This document shows positions 1 through 9,446 of a stretch of 64,000 bases of DNA, one piece after another (position 1 is the first letter of the stretch; every line of letters begins with the position of its first letter). Source of the stretch: Burkholderiales bacterium (lineage in GTDB: Bacteria > Pseudomonadota > Gammaproteobacteria > Burkholderiales > SG8-39). The stretch covers positions 714,589-778,588 of the forward strand of contig JAOSJV010000011.1 in assembly GCA_027493935.1 (NCBI GenBank). Reading direction: 5' to 3'. Under the pieces are notes generated by a model. The model was not told the origin of the DNA. It did not search any database and saw only the letters and a program-made list of their open reading frames with translations. The translations under genes and the position numbers were made by a program.

Positions 1-657
<657 letters not shown>

Positions 658-682
658 CGCCGACGACGGCGTAGGGGGCGCC

Positions 683-1231
683 GTGAAGCTCGGGTGGCTC
701 GGCCGCCTGGAGGAGGGCGTGATCGCCTTCCTCCTCGCGGTCATGACGATCATCTCGTTCGCGCAGGTGATCGCCCGCTACGTTTTCAACTACAGCTTTG
801 TCTGGGCGCTCGAGCTCGTCACCGTCCTGTTCGCCTGGCTCATCTTCCTCGGCATGTCCTACGGCGTGCGGGTGCACGCCCACATCGGCGTGGACGCCGT
901 AGTGCGGTTGCTGCCCTCGAAGGCGGCTCGCGTGCTCGCCGGGGTCGCCGCCCTGCTCGGTGCGATCTACGCCGGCATCTTCTTCTACGGCGGTTACGTC
1001 TACGTCGCCAAGATGTACCAGGTCGGGATCCTGATGCAGGACATGCCGATCCCGCAGTGGGTACCGCGGCTCATCCTGCCGATCGGCTTCGGCCTGCTGG
1101 TGTTCCGCTTCTTGCAGATCTTCTGGGACGCGATCAGCGGGAAGGAGGTGCGCATCCTGGGCGACGAGACCGAGGAGGCGCTCAAGCTCAAGGCGGCGGT
1201 AGAGCCCGAGGCGGGCGAAGGCGCGCGATGA
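683..1231 (+). CDS. dctQ: TRAP transporter small permease (DctQ)
   Basis: This 182-residue protein is the small membrane subunit of the TRAP carrier. It has four hydrophobic helices (roughly residues 11-31, 45-63, 84-106 and 127-149) and the DctQ-typical WALELVTVLFAW and HIGVD segments, with a charged cytoplasmic tail. It starts with GTG; the stop codon overlaps the start of dctM by four bases (ATGA), indicating translational coupling. It lies between the receptor and large permease genes and belongs to the same operon. Confidence 0.93.
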   Translation: MKLGWLGRLEEGVIAFLLAVMTIISFAQVIARYVFNYSFVWALELVTVLFAWLIFLGMSYGVRVHAHIGVDAVVRLLPSKAARVLAGVAALLGAIYAGIFFYGGYVYVAKMYQVGILMQDMPIPQWVPRLILPIGFGLLVFRFLQIFWDAISGKEVRILGDETEEALKLKAAVEPEAGEGAR

Positions 1232-2505
1232 CCATCGCCTTTCTGTTCGTCTCGCTCTTCGTCCTGATGCTGATCGGAGTGCCGGTGGCGGTCTCGCTCG
1301 GCCTCTCGTCGGTGCTCACCATCCTCTTCTTCGGGCGGGACTCGCTCGCGTCGCTCGCGCTGAAGATGTTCGAGACCTCCGAGCACTTCACGCTGCTCGC
1401 GATCCCTTTCTTCATCCTCGGCGGCGCGTTCATGACCACCGGCGGCGTCGCGCGGCGGATGATCCGCTTCGCCATCGCCGCCCTCGGCCACCTGCGCGGC
1501 GGCCTCGCCATGGCCTCGGTGCTGGCGTGCATGCTTTTCGCGGCGGTCTCGGGCTCGTCGCCGGCGACCGTGGTCGCGGTCGGCTCGATCGTGATCGCCG
1601 GCATGGTGAAGGCGGGCTATCCGCAGCCGTTCGCCGCCGGCGTGATCTGCAACGCGGGCACGCTCGGCATTCTCATCCCGCCGTCGATCGTGATGGTGGT
1701 CTACGGTGCCGCGACGGAGACCTCGGTCGGCAAGCTCTTCATGGCCGGGGTCATCCCGGGGATCGTGCTCGGTCTGATGCTCATGGCGGCGATCTACGTC
1801 CGTGCGCGGATCATCGACCTGCCGCGCCAGCCGCGCGCGAGCGTGCGCGAGTTGCTGGTGTCAGGCCGTGAGTCGCTGTGGGGGCTGCTCCTCATCGTCA
1901 TAATCCTCGGCGGGATCTATGGCGGCATCTTCACGCCGACCGAGGCGGCGGCGGTCGCGGCGGTGTACGCCTTTTTCATCGCGGTCTTCGTCTACAGGGA
2001 CATCGGGCTCCGCGAAACGCCCAAGGTGCTGGTGGATGCGGGCAAGGTCACCGTGATGCTCATGTTCATCGTGGCGAACGCGCTCCTCTTCGCCCACGTG
2101 CTCACCACCGAGCGCATTCCGCAGGCGATCGCCGAGCAGATCATCGCCTGGGGCATGCCCGCGTGGCAGTTCCTGATCGTGGTGAATATTCTGCTGCTGG
2201 TCGCCGGGATGTTCATGGAGCCGACCGGCATCATCCTGATCCTGGCGCCGATCCTGTTTCCCATCGCCACCGAGCTCGGCATCGATCCGGTGCACCTCGG
2301 CATCATCATGGTGGTGAACCTCGAGATCGGCATGGTGACCCCGCCGATCGGGCTGAACCTCTTCGTCACCGCCGGGATCACCAGGATGTCCATCATGCAG
2401 GTGATGTGGGCCGCGCTGCCCTGGCTGATGGTGCTGGTGGCCTTCCTGGTGATCGTCACCTACGTGCCGCAGATGTCGCTCTTCCTGCCGGAGCTTCTGT
2501 TCTAG
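1228..2505 (+). CDS. dctM: TRAP transporter large permease (DctM)
   Basis: This 425-residue protein is the large membrane subunit that carries out sodium-coupled transport in TRAP systems. It is almost entirely hydrophobic with about twelve predicted helices. Family motifs are easy to see: AIPFFILGG near residue 56, SGSSPATVVAVG near residue 108, ILIPPSI in the middle and GMVTPPIGLNLFV near the C terminus. Length is normal for DctM. It begins in a four-base overlap with dctQ and is the last gene of the operon; a GC-rich stem follows before the convergent mutase operon. Confidence 0.95.
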   Translation: MTIAFLFVSLFVLMLIGVPVAVSLGLSSVLTILFFGRDSLASLALKMFETSEHFTLLAIPFFILGGAFMTTGGVARRMIRFAIAALGHLRGGLAMASVLACMLFAAVSGSSPATVVAVGSIVIAGMVKAGYPQPFAAGVICNAGTLGILIPPSIVMVVYGAATETSVGKLFMAGVIPGIVLGLMLMAAIYVRARIIDLPRQPRASVRELLVSGRESLWGLLLIVIILGGIYGGIFTPTEAAAVAAVYAFFIAVFVYRDIGLRETPKVLVDAGKVTVMLMFIVANALLFAHVLTTERIPQAIAEQIIAWGMPAWQFLIVVNILLLVAGMFMEPTGIILILAPILFPIATELGIDPVHLGIIMVVNLEIGMVTPPIGLNLFVTAGITRMSIMQVMWAALPWLMVLVAFLVIVTYVPQMSLFLPELLF

Positions 2506-2557
2506 AAACTGTCTCGAGCTCGCCGCCGCGCGGTTGCGGGCGGGAGGGGCGCACGAA

Positions 2558-2581
2558 CGCGCGCGACGATCGCCGCGCGCG
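2558..2581. terminator. GC hairpin between convergent TRAP and mutase operons
   Basis: Two 8-base alternating CG arms (2558-2565 and 2574-2581) surround an 8-base loop. It sits between the stops of dctM and the B12-binding subunit gene, which face each other. There is no clear T-tract on either strand, so the role as a bidirectional terminator is inferred from position and stem strength. Confidence 0.4.
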
Positions 2582-2604
2582 CCCGCGGAACCGCATCGAT
2601 TCGC

Positions 2605-3012
2605 TCACGCGTCTGTCCCGCGCCCCTGCGCGGCCAGGTACTCGATGATCGCGCTCCCCGGGCTGCCGGGCGGAAAGAACCGCGCGATCCCCAGAGCCTT
2701 CAGCCTGTCGAGCTGGTTCGGCGGGATGTTGCCCCCGCAGACGACCGGGACGTCGGCGAGGCCGTTCTGCCTCACCCGACGCATCAGCTCCTCGATGAGC
2801 GAGAAGTTGGAGGCGTGCGAGCTGATGCCGATCACGTCCACGTCCTCCTGGAGGGCGGCGTTGACGATCATCTCCGGGGTCTGGTTGACCCCGAGATAGA
2901 CCACCTCGAAGCCGGCGTCGCGCAGGAGCGTCGCGACCACCTGCGCACCGGTGGTATGGCTGTCGAGGCCGATCATCGAGACGAGCACCTTGACGCCGCG
3001 TCCTTGGGTCAT
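2605..3012 (-). CDS. B12-binding small subunit of acyl-CoA mutase
   Basis: This 135-residue protein is a stand-alone cobalamin-binding domain, the size of the small subunits of heterodimeric acyl-CoA mutases such as isobutyryl- and 2-hydroxyisobutyryl-CoA mutase. The base-off/His-on motif DxHxxG is intact as DSHTTG (residues 17-22, ligand His19). The downstream serine element is present as GISSHAS (around residues 62-68) and the glycine-rich CGGN follows near residue 93. It starts 34 bases after the large-subunit stop codon and is the last gene of a ligase - large subunit - small subunit operon. The partner large subunit is divergent, so the holoenzyme is expected to be an active B12 mutase with an unassigned substrate. 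Confidence 0.9.
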   Translation of the reverse strand: MTQGRGVKVLVSMIGLDSHTTGAQVVATLLRDAGFEVVYLGVNQTPEMIVNAALQEDVDVIGISSHASNFSLIEELMRRVRQNGLADVPVVCGGNIPPNQLDRLKALGIARFFPPGSPGSAIIEYLAAQGRGTDA

Positions 3013-3046
3013 GGCGTGGTTTCCGTGCGTGAAGACGTGTGGCCGT

Positions 3047-4669
3047 TCAATTCAACCGGAACGGGCAGCGAATCATGTCGAACGGGTCGTACTTGAGTCC
3101 GCGCGCGAGGCGGATCACACCGATGACCTCGCCGGCGGTGGCGTAACCCTTGACCGCGTCGATGATGGCCGGCATCAGGTTGAACCGGTCGCCCCTTCCG
3201 GCGTCGGCGTGGAGCCGTCGCAGGCTCGCCTCGACCCGCGCCAGGTCCCGGGTCTTCTTCCACGCCGCCACGCGCTCGGCGATCGCCTCGGCGTCGCTCG
3301 CCTCGACCTCCTGCACCGGAATCCTGAACGGCTCCTCTTCCGGTGCAATGGCGAGGTGGTTCACGCCGACGACCAGCCGCTCCTTGGCTTCGAGCTCCCG
3401 GAATTTGCGGTTCGCCTCCTCCTTGAGCATGGCCTCGACATACCCGCTCGCGATCGCGGCGACGAGGCCTCCGCGCGCGTCGATCTCCGCCAGGATGCGA
3501 TAGCCCGCCGCCTCCACCTCGTTGGTGAGCCGCTCGACGAAGTAGGAGCCGGCCAGGGGATCGGTCACGTCTGCGACGCCGGTCTCCACGGCCACGATGT
3601 GCTGGGTGTTGAGCGACATGAGCGCCGCCAGGGGCGACGGCTCGGCGTGCGCGTTGTCGAGCGTGGCGTTGTCGATCGCCGTGCACCCGGCAGCGGCGCC
3701 GGCGAGCGTCTGGATCGCGCAGCGCACGATGTTGTTGAGCGGCTGCTGATAGGTCATCGTGCGCCCGGAAGTGTGCACGGCGATCAGCAGCTGGCAGGAC
3801 TTTTCGCTCTTCGCGCCGAACCGCTCCTTCGCCATGCGCGCCCACATGCGGCGCAGCGCGCGCACCTTGGCGATCTCCTCGAAGAACCGGGTGCCGATGC
3901 TGACCAGCTGGTACGGAAGGCGCATCACGTCGTCGAACTCGATGCCGCGCTCGTTCACCAGGCGCGAGACGACCTCCTTCAGCATGGAGAGCTCGATCGC
4001 CAGCACCTGCGCGTTGTTGCCGCCGGATTCCTGGAAGTGCTGGCCGACCAGCCCCGTGCGCATGCGGATGCGGTTGCGCAGGATGTACTCGGAGCTGTCG
4101 AGGAAAAGCTTCATGTCCAGGTCGAAGGGCTGCAGGTCGGTCTGGCCAAACGGATTGCTGAACGGCGATTCGGTGACGCTGCCGTGGACCGCGTGGATGT
4201 CGATGCCGCGCTTCTCGGCGAGCGCCACCACGTAGGCGAGGCGCAGCGCCGAGGGCGCGCAGCAGCCGAGCAGCGTGATCGACTGACCGGTGAGCGGGAT
4301 GTCCTCCATCAGTTCCTCGAACTCGTGCAGCGAGCTGCCCGGCCAGCCGAGCACGCCGTTCTCGCGCCGGGCGATCGGATGGTCGGCGTCGATGCACGAG
4401 GACGAAGGCCGGTCGTGGATGACGCACAGGCCGCCGGTCTGGCCCATCTCGCGGTACTTCTTCAGGACCCTGTTGGCGTCGCGCGAGGAGCCGAGGCCGG
4501 CGGTCATCCTGCGCGTCCACAGGCGGCTGCGGTAGCCGTTCGCATGGTACCCACGCGTGTACGGAAACTGCCCGGGGTCGCCCAGATCGCGTGCGTAATC
4601 CAGCTCCTGGACGTCCGCCGGCCCGTAGACCGGTTTGATCTCGTACCCGTAATCGGTGGCGTATTTCAT
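3047..4669 (-). CDS. Divergent methylmalonyl-CoA-mutase-family large subunit
   Basis: This 540-residue protein matches the catalytic TIM-barrel chain of coenzyme-B12 acyl-CoA mutases, with recognisable blocks PYTRG (36-40), FFEEIAKVRALRRMWARM (262-279), QQPLNNIVR (308-316) and TDPLAGSYFVE (369-379). By eye-alignment to Propionibacterium methylmalonyl-CoA mutase the catalytic His244 is kept (His211), but most substrate contacts differ: Tyr89 becomes Thr56, Gln197 becomes Thr166, Arg207 becomes Gln176, Tyr243 becomes Gln210, and the usual SVAFDLPT segment reads CVIHDRPS. Loss of Arg207 argues against methylmalonyl-CoA as substrate. The start overlaps the stop of the upstream ligase gene by four bases, and a B12-binding subunit gene follows. 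The substrate is unknown; 2-hydroxyisobutyryl-CoA-type systems have a similar gene set but a different motif set. Confidence 0.85.
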   Translation of the reverse strand: MKYATDYGYEIKPVYGPADVQELDYARDLGDPGQFPYTRGYHANGYRSRLWTRRMTAGLGSSRDANRVLKKYREMGQTGGLCVIHDRPSSSCIDADHPIARRENGVLGWPGSSLHEFEELMEDIPLTGQSITLLGCCAPSALRLAYVVALAEKRGIDIHAVHGSVTESPFSNPFGQTDLQPFDLDMKLFLDSSEYILRNRIRMRTGLVGQHFQESGGNNAQVLAIELSMLKEVVSRLVNERGIEFDDVMRLPYQLVSIGTRFFEEIAKVRALRRMWARMAKERFGAKSEKSCQLLIAVHTSGRTMTYQQPLNNIVRCAIQTLAGAAAGCTAIDNATLDNAHAEPSPLAALMSLNTQHIVAVETGVADVTDPLAGSYFVERLTNEVEAAGYRILAEIDARGGLVAAIASGYVEAMLKEEANRKFRELEAKERLVVGVNHLAIAPEEEPFRIPVQEVEASDAEAIAERVAAWKKTRDLARVEASLRRLHADAGRGDRFNLMPAIIDAVKGYATAGEVIGVIRLARGLKYDPFDMIRCPFRLN

Positions 4670-5943
4670 GGCTTGTCCTTGACCAGAACGCGCCGCGCCT
4701 TCGCTTCGTAGCGCGGCAGGGTGCCTTGGGGATGGCATTCGACCGGGACCTTGAGGCCGAGGCGGCTCTGCAGGCTGTGCGCCACGGCTTCGGCCAGCCG
4801 CGCCGCGCTGCCGTCCAGACCCGCTTCGCATTCGATCGCGACGGTGATGGTCTTCGGCGAGCCGTCCAGCGCGTCCACGTAGATCTGCCAGGCCTCCTTG
4901 ACCGTGCCTGGAGTGGCGGCGATGACATCCTCGACCTGGGAGGGGAACACCAGGGTCCCGCGCACCTTGAGCGCGTCGTCCGAGCGCCCGATGATCCGCC
5001 CGATCCTCGGCATGCCGCTGCGGCCGCACTTGCAGTCGTAGGGCTTGTCCGCGAGGCGCACCAGGTCTCGCGTGCGCCAGCGCACCACGGGCGAGGCTTC
5101 CTTGTCCAGCGTCGTGACCACGATCTCGCCGACCTCGCCGGGCGCGACCGGTGCGAGCGTCTGCGGGTCGAGGATCTCGGTGAGCACCGCGTCTTCGTTG
5201 ATGAGATGCATTTCGTCGCATTCGTGCGAATGCGGGCAGGCGTTGGCGAGGTGCGACCCGCCGGCCTCGGTCGTGCCGTAGTTGTTGTACGCGCGGAAAC
5301 CCTCCGGCATCTCGGCTTCGAGCTGCTCGCGGAACGGGCGCGACACCGCCTGGCCGCCGACGATCGCCGCGCGCAGCCGCCAGTCCTTTTTCGGCTCGAT
5401 GCCGCGTTCGCGCGCCACGCGCACGAGATGCGCGAGGAACAGCGGCGATGCCGTTGCCGCGTCGACCGCGAGGTCGCGCAGCCACTCGACCACCAGCTCG
5501 CTGCGGCCCGGACCCACCGGGATGCAGGTCGCGCCCAGCGCGTGAAGACCCAGCTCGTGCGCCGACCCGCCGATCCACAGACCATATCCGAAGCCCTGAT
5601 AGACCCGGTCGCCCGGACGCACGCCGATGCAATGCAGGTAGCGCGCCACCTGCTGCGCGAGGCGCTTCAGATCTCCCTCGGTGAAACCGAACATCACCGG
5701 CAGCCCCGTGGTGCCCGAGGTGGCGAAGAAGCGCACGACGCGCGCGGGCTCGGCCGTCAGGAAGGGGAGGGGATAGCGCGCGCGCAGATCGGCCTTCTCG
5801 AGCGTCGGTGCGTGGGCGAGGCCGTCGGCCGCCGCGAGATCGCGCGGGTGCATCCCGGCCTTGGCGAAGTGGTCGCGCCAGTCGGACGATGCGGCCAGGC
5901 GCTCGCCGAGGACGGCGAGCTTGCGCGCCTGGAGGGATTTCAT
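4666..5943 (-). CDS. Phenylacetate-CoA ligase-like (PaaK family) acyl-CoA synthetase
   Basis: This 425-residue protein belongs to the adenylate-forming PaaK family, which couples an acid (often aromatic) to coenzyme A with ATP. The phosphate-binding loop ATSGTTG lies at residues 74-80 and the adenylate motif appears as YNNYGTTE. Two cysteine pairs typical of PaaK relatives (in ACPHSHEC and DCKCGRSG) may hold a structural zinc. The C-terminal AMP-binding cap with the RIIGRSDDALKVRG hinge is complete. It is the first gene of the operon and its stop overlaps the mutase start, so it most likely supplies the mutase with its CoA ester. The ligase type hints at an aromatic or bulky acid; this is inference. 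Confidence 0.9.
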   Translation of the reverse strand: MKSLQARKLAVLGERLAASSDWRDHFAKAGMHPRDLAAADGLAHAPTLEKADLRARYPLPFLTAEPARVVRFFATSGTTGLPVMFGFTEGDLKRLAQQVARYLHCIGVRPGDRVYQGFGYGLWIGGSAHELGLHALGATCIPVGPGRSELVVEWLRDLAVDAATASPLFLAHLVRVARERGIEPKKDWRLRAAIVGGQAVSRPFREQLEAEMPEGFRAYNNYGTTEAGGSHLANACPHSHECDEMHLINEDAVLTEILDPQTLAPVAPGEVGEIVVTTLDKEASPVVRWRTRDLVRLADKPYDCKCGRSGMPRIGRIIGRSDDALKVRGTLVFPSQVEDVIAATPGTVKEAWQIYVDALDGSPKTITVAIECEAGLDGSAARLAEAVAHSLQSRLGLKVPVECHPQGTLPRYEAKARRVLVKDKP

Positions 5944-6412
5944 TTCGTCCCGGTCGAGGGACTCCGGTCTCCGGGTGCAGCATCATGTGGCGCGTTCCTC
6001 CGCACGTCATCGACGGCCCAGAAGGCCCGCGGCCAGCCCTGCGGCGCCGATCACGGCTATTCTAACCAAGGGCGATCGGGGCCCGGACGGCTTGGGATCG
6101 ACGCACTCGCTTCGAACATGCTGCGGACCACGTGCGACGGAAATGGCGGGCCCGAAGTGCGACCCGTTCGACTCGGTGCGCGCAATTATTGCGCAGCACC
6201 CGTGGTTCATGCACCGGTTGTGCAGGGCGAGTGTGGCCGCGAGCCTCCGCCCGCACGATGGCGCTGCGCGCGCAGGGCATGTGCTTGGGAAACCCGTCAA
6301 GCCCTGCGAAACCGCGACCGGTCTTGTGAATACCCTCATAGGAAAAACCATTTGGGCGCCGTCCCCATGTTGCTAGCATGGGAACAACGCAACCGAAAGG
6401 GAGATCGACGGG
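5944..6412. other. Intergenic region between divergent ligase operon and flavoprotein gene
   Basis: About 470 bases separate two divergently transcribed units. No convincing open reading frame is present on either strand: the available frames are short, arginine-rich and unlike the neighbours. The region should hold the promoters of both units. I found no cobalamin riboswitch core (no obvious B12 box) upstream of the mutase operon and no clear sigma-70 hexamer pair. Confidence 0.5.
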
Positions 6413-7669
6413 ATGGGCTCCGTAAAGCGTCGCTTGGTTCTAAGAGGATTTTTCGCCGCCGCTGCCGCGGCGTCCGTGACCGGGTGTGCCGCTGTCGCGA
6501 CGAGTGCCCGCCCGCGCGTGGTCGTCGTGGGCGGCGGCTGGGGCGGCCTCGGGGCCGTGCGCGCGCTCGTCCCGGGTGGCAAGGTCGACGCGACGCTCAT
6601 CGAACCCAACGACGGGTTCATGTCGTGTCCGCTCAGCATTCTGTACATCGCGGGCTATGCCCCGGCCAGCGACTTCCAGCGCGGCTATGACGTCATCGAC
6701 TCGCTCGGCGTGCGCCGGGTGAAGGATCGTGTCGTCGACATCGATCGCGCCGGGCGCATGATCAAGACGGCCACACGAAGCATTCCCTACGACTTCCTCG
6801 TGCTGGCGACTGGCCTCGAATACATGGAGGAGGCGCTGCCCGGGTATGCGGGGGCCCGGGACCAGTTCCCCGTCGGCTTCCGTGCCTTCGAGCAGTCCGC
6901 GGTGCGGCGCCAGGTCGCCACCTTCCTGGATCAGGGCGGCCACTACCTGATCACCGTACCGAAACCGCCCTATCGCTGCCCGCCCGCGCCCTACGAGCGC
7001 GCCTGCCTGATCGCGCAGCGCATGAAGGAGAAGGGCACCAAGGGCAAGGTCATCGTCGTCGACGCCAACAAGGGCCCGATGCCGCCGCCGCTCGCCAAGC
7101 CGATGCTGACGGCCATGCGCGAGATGTACGGGGCGCAGATCGAATACATCAACGAAGTCGATCCGAAGTCCATCGATCCCGGCAAGAAGTCGCTGGCCAC
7201 CAGCAAGGGCGATATCCCCTTCCAGCACGCCAACATCATTCTGCCGATGCGCGCGCCCGGGCTGATCCGCAAGGCCGGCCTGGGCGAGCGCTTTGCCGGC
7301 GTCGAGCTGCCGAGCTTCCGGAGCCGGGCCGACAAGAGCATCTTCGTCGTCGGGGATTCGCAGGGCGCACCACTGCCGAAGAGCGGACACATCGCGTTCG
7401 GCGCCGGCCAGCAGGTCGGCGAGCAGATCCTCGCCACCATTGCCGGCAAGCACAAGGCGGCCGACTTGGGCGACGAGGTCACCCTGCCCGGGGCGATCTG
7501 CTGGGGCAAGGTTTCCACCTCGCTCGCCATCATGATCAACGTGACTTCCAGTGTCGTTGTCGGCGATCCGCCCAAGGTCAGCTACGAGGTCGATCCGGCC
7601 GCGAACGCCGCATCGAGCAAGGGCGCCATGGATTGGGGCCGCGACACGTGGAATGCGATGCTGGGCTAG
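6413..7669 (+). CDS. FccB-like flavocytochrome c sulfide dehydrogenase flavoprotein
   Basis: This 418-residue exported flavoprotein resembles the flavin subunit of flavocytochrome c sulfide dehydrogenase. The N terminus has a twin-arginine stretch (KRRLVLRGFF) and a lipobox-like SVTGC (Cys25). An FAD dinucleotide-binding motif VVVVGGGWGG occupies residues 36-45. Cys72 in the FMSCPLS segment aligns with the cysteine that covalently holds FAD in FccB, and Cys189 in YRCPPAPYERA together with the cysteine in GAICWGK near the C terminus match the redox pair. GDS near residue 320 is the second FAD contact. No cytochrome subunit gene is adjacent, so the electron acceptor is unknown. A sulfide:quinone-reductase-type role is the alternative. 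Confidence 0.8.
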   Translation: MGSVKRRLVLRGFFAAAAAASVTGCAAVATSARPRVVVVGGGWGGLGAVRALVPGGKVDATLIEPNDGFMSCPLSILYIAGYAPASDFQRGYDVIDSLGVRRVKDRVVDIDRAGRMIKTATRSIPYDFLVLATGLEYMEEALPGYAGARDQFPVGFRAFEQSAVRRQVATFLDQGGHYLITVPKPPYRCPPAPYERACLIAQRMKEKGTKGKVIVVDANKGPMPPPLAKPMLTAMREMYGAQIEYINEVDPKSIDPGKKSLATSKGDIPFQHANIILPMRAPGLIRKAGLGERFAGVELPSFRSRADKSIFVVGDSQGAPLPKSGHIAFGAGQQVGEQILATIAGKHKAADLGDEVTLPGAICWGKVSTSLAIMINVTSSVVVGDPPKVSYEVDPAANAASSKGAMDWGRDTWNAMLG

Positions 7670-7907
7670 CCGCCGCCACAAACCACCGTGGTGCAACCTG
7701 GCGTTGCGCTTCTGCCCGCGCATCGGGGCAGGAGGAAGCGCGGCTCCGGTGTCCTTTTCGGCTTCGCGCGAGAGTCTCCTCTTCGCTTGCACCGGAAATC
7801 ACTTGCAGCCCTTTGCCGCTTCCTACCGTGGCGAACGGAAAGCTTGACTACGAGGCGCCGGTCTGCATTACCATGTCGAGCACAGGGGATCGAGAGGCCT
7901 GCAAGCC

Positions 7908-8906
7908 ATGCTCAGACTCGTGCTGTCGACGGCAATAGCGTGGGTTCCTCTCGTCTGCTCGTCTGCCGACTTTGCGCCCCCGGGAACCGTTGGCACGCTG
8001 ACGCTCAAAGTCCGTGCCGAAGGCCGTGCAAAGCACAAGGCGCCGCCGCGCGCGGGACTCGACGCCCGGGAATGGAAGGTCAACAACACCGCTCAGATCA
8101 GCATTCGCCTGCGCGCCATGGATCCCACCGGCGACGCCTCCGCCGAGAACCAGTATCCGGCGAGCGCCGCGCGCGACGCGTTCAGCCAGTCGATCACCGA
8201 GAAGGACCAGGAGATTCTCGACAAGTGGGAAGACAAGACCGACGCCTGTAACGGCGACCAGGCTTGCGAGAGCCGCGTGATGGCGCAGATGATGGCCGAC
8301 CCGCAGTACCGGCGCATCATGCAGAAGATGCAGGGCGCCGCGCCGGCCGTCGCGGCTGCTGCGCGCGCGGTCGAGACCGGGCAGGCCATGCAGGTCTGGA
8401 CGTCCGATGCTTCCGATCCCTCCCCGGCGAGCGGCAGCCTGCAGATCGATCTGCACGAGACCGCGTACGGCGTCGTCGATACGGGCGGCGGCGGCAAGGT
8501 GGACGTCAGGTGCCGCTGGAACGGGGATACGAACATCGCGGCGGGCTCCCCCGAGAGCAAGGTCGGCGCAAGCCTGCTCGTGGACGCCAAGCGCTCGCGG
8601 TACGAAATCCGCCTGCCGGCGGACGCGTTCGGCGCGCGTCTCCCCGAGCGCTGCGCCGACAGCAAGGGCGGCGACCAAGGCCCGAGCAAGAACACGCGGC
8701 ACGTCCGGCTGATCGGCGAGGCGCCGGCGAAGGGCGCGAAGGATTTCGCGCAGATCCTCACGCTCGAGGGGCCGCTGGGCTCCGCGCGCAGCCCGCAGAT
8801 CGGCGGCAAGCACGTCGTGACCACGGAGCTGCTCCGGGGCAATTCTGGCGAGCCGGTGCCGGTGAAAGTCACGATCGAATGGCGGTTCGCCGCCGGCGGC
8901 AGGTAG
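7908..8906 (+). CDS. Secreted hypothetical protein
   Basis: I do not recognise this 332-residue protein. It has a short hydrophobic N-terminal signal (about residues 1-20) and no later membrane segment. The middle is rich in charged residues with a few cysteines (the pairs DACNGDQACES near residue 118), an alanine-rich helix, then a beta-rich C-terminal half. It is followed 40 bases later by a DUF3617 protein that also has a signal peptide, so the two are probably co-transcribed periplasmic or surface proteins. Reading frame length and high third-position GC support it as a true gene. Confidence 0.7.
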   Translation: MLRLVLSTAIAWVPLVCSSADFAPPGTVGTLTLKVRAEGRAKHKAPPRAGLDAREWKVNNTAQISIRLRAMDPTGDASAENQYPASAARDAFSQSITEKDQEILDKWEDKTDACNGDQACESRVMAQMMADPQYRRIMQKMQGAAPAVAAAARAVETGQAMQVWTSDASDPSPASGSLQIDLHETAYGVVDTGGGGKVDVRCRWNGDTNIAAGSPESKVGASLLVDAKRSRYEIRLPADAFGARLPERCADSKGGDQGPSKNTRHVRLIGEAPAKGAKDFAQILTLEGPLGSARSPQIGGKHVVTTELLRGNSGEPVPVKVTIEWRFAAGGR

Positions 8907-8946
8907 TGCCGGCCCGATCCACGTCAAACAGGGAGGCGAAAACACC

Positions 8947-9339
8947 ATGCTCCGTCGCGTCGTGCTGGCCGTGCTGCTCGCGTGTCCGTTCTCGTTGGCG
9001 ATCGCCCAGGGGCCGGACGAGCTCTGGGAGATCACCGCCCAGATGAAGATGGGCGGGATGACGATGCCGGCCATGCCGCACAAAGTGTGCAAGAAGCAGG
9101 GCGCCGACAACGTGCCGCCGGCGGAGCCTGACTGCAGGACCTACGACGTGAAGACGGTCGGTAATCGCACGACCTGGAAAGTCGAGTGCACTGGCAAGGA
9201 AAAGATGAAAGGCGACGGCGAGATCACCATGGGCCAGGGCAGCTACAAGGGCATGCTCAAGCTGAAGATGGAAGGCGACGACGAGGTCATGGTGACGGAG
9301 TACTCGGCGCGGCTGGTGGGGAGGTGCGCGGCGAAGTAG
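8947..9339 (+). CDS. DUF3617 domain-containing secreted protein
   Basis: This 130-residue protein matches the DUF3617 family, small periplasmic proteins of unknown function common in Proteobacteria. After a signal peptide ending at AIAQG (about residue 22) it has the family pattern LWEITAQMKMGGM, the MPHKVCKK element, a second cysteine in PDCRTYDVK, TTWKVECTG and a C-terminal cysteine. A GGGAGGCG-type ribosome-binding stretch precedes the ATG. It lies directly after another secreted protein gene and converges on the adenylate cyclase gene. Confidence 0.8.
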   Translation: MLRRVVLAVLLACPFSLAIAQGPDELWEITAQMKMGGMTMPAMPHKVCKKQGADNVPPAEPDCRTYDVKTVGNRTTWKVECTGKEKMKGDGEITMGQGSYKGMLKLKMEGDDEVMVTEYSARLVGRCAAK

Positions 9340-9446
9340 ACGGAAGGGTCACCCGATTCGGCGTCGTGTCGTCGTGGCGCCGCGAGAGCCTCCCTGCTGC
9401 GGCTCGGCACGCTCGTTCGCGGGACTGATGCGCCGGCCGACGCCGG

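Noticed and set aside
2951..4711. Long open frame on the plus strand opposite the mutase gene
   Set aside because: It is a GC-rich antisense shadow with arginine/histidine-rich composition; the minus-strand frame has clear mutase domains.
6007..6351. Short minus-strand frame between the ligase and flavoprotein genes
   Set aside because: No domain or ribosome-binding site, and no coding-like composition.
5944..6412. Possible cobalamin riboswitch upstream of the mutase operon
   Set aside because: I looked for the B12 box and its conserved flanks and did not find them by eye; a covariance-model search would decide.
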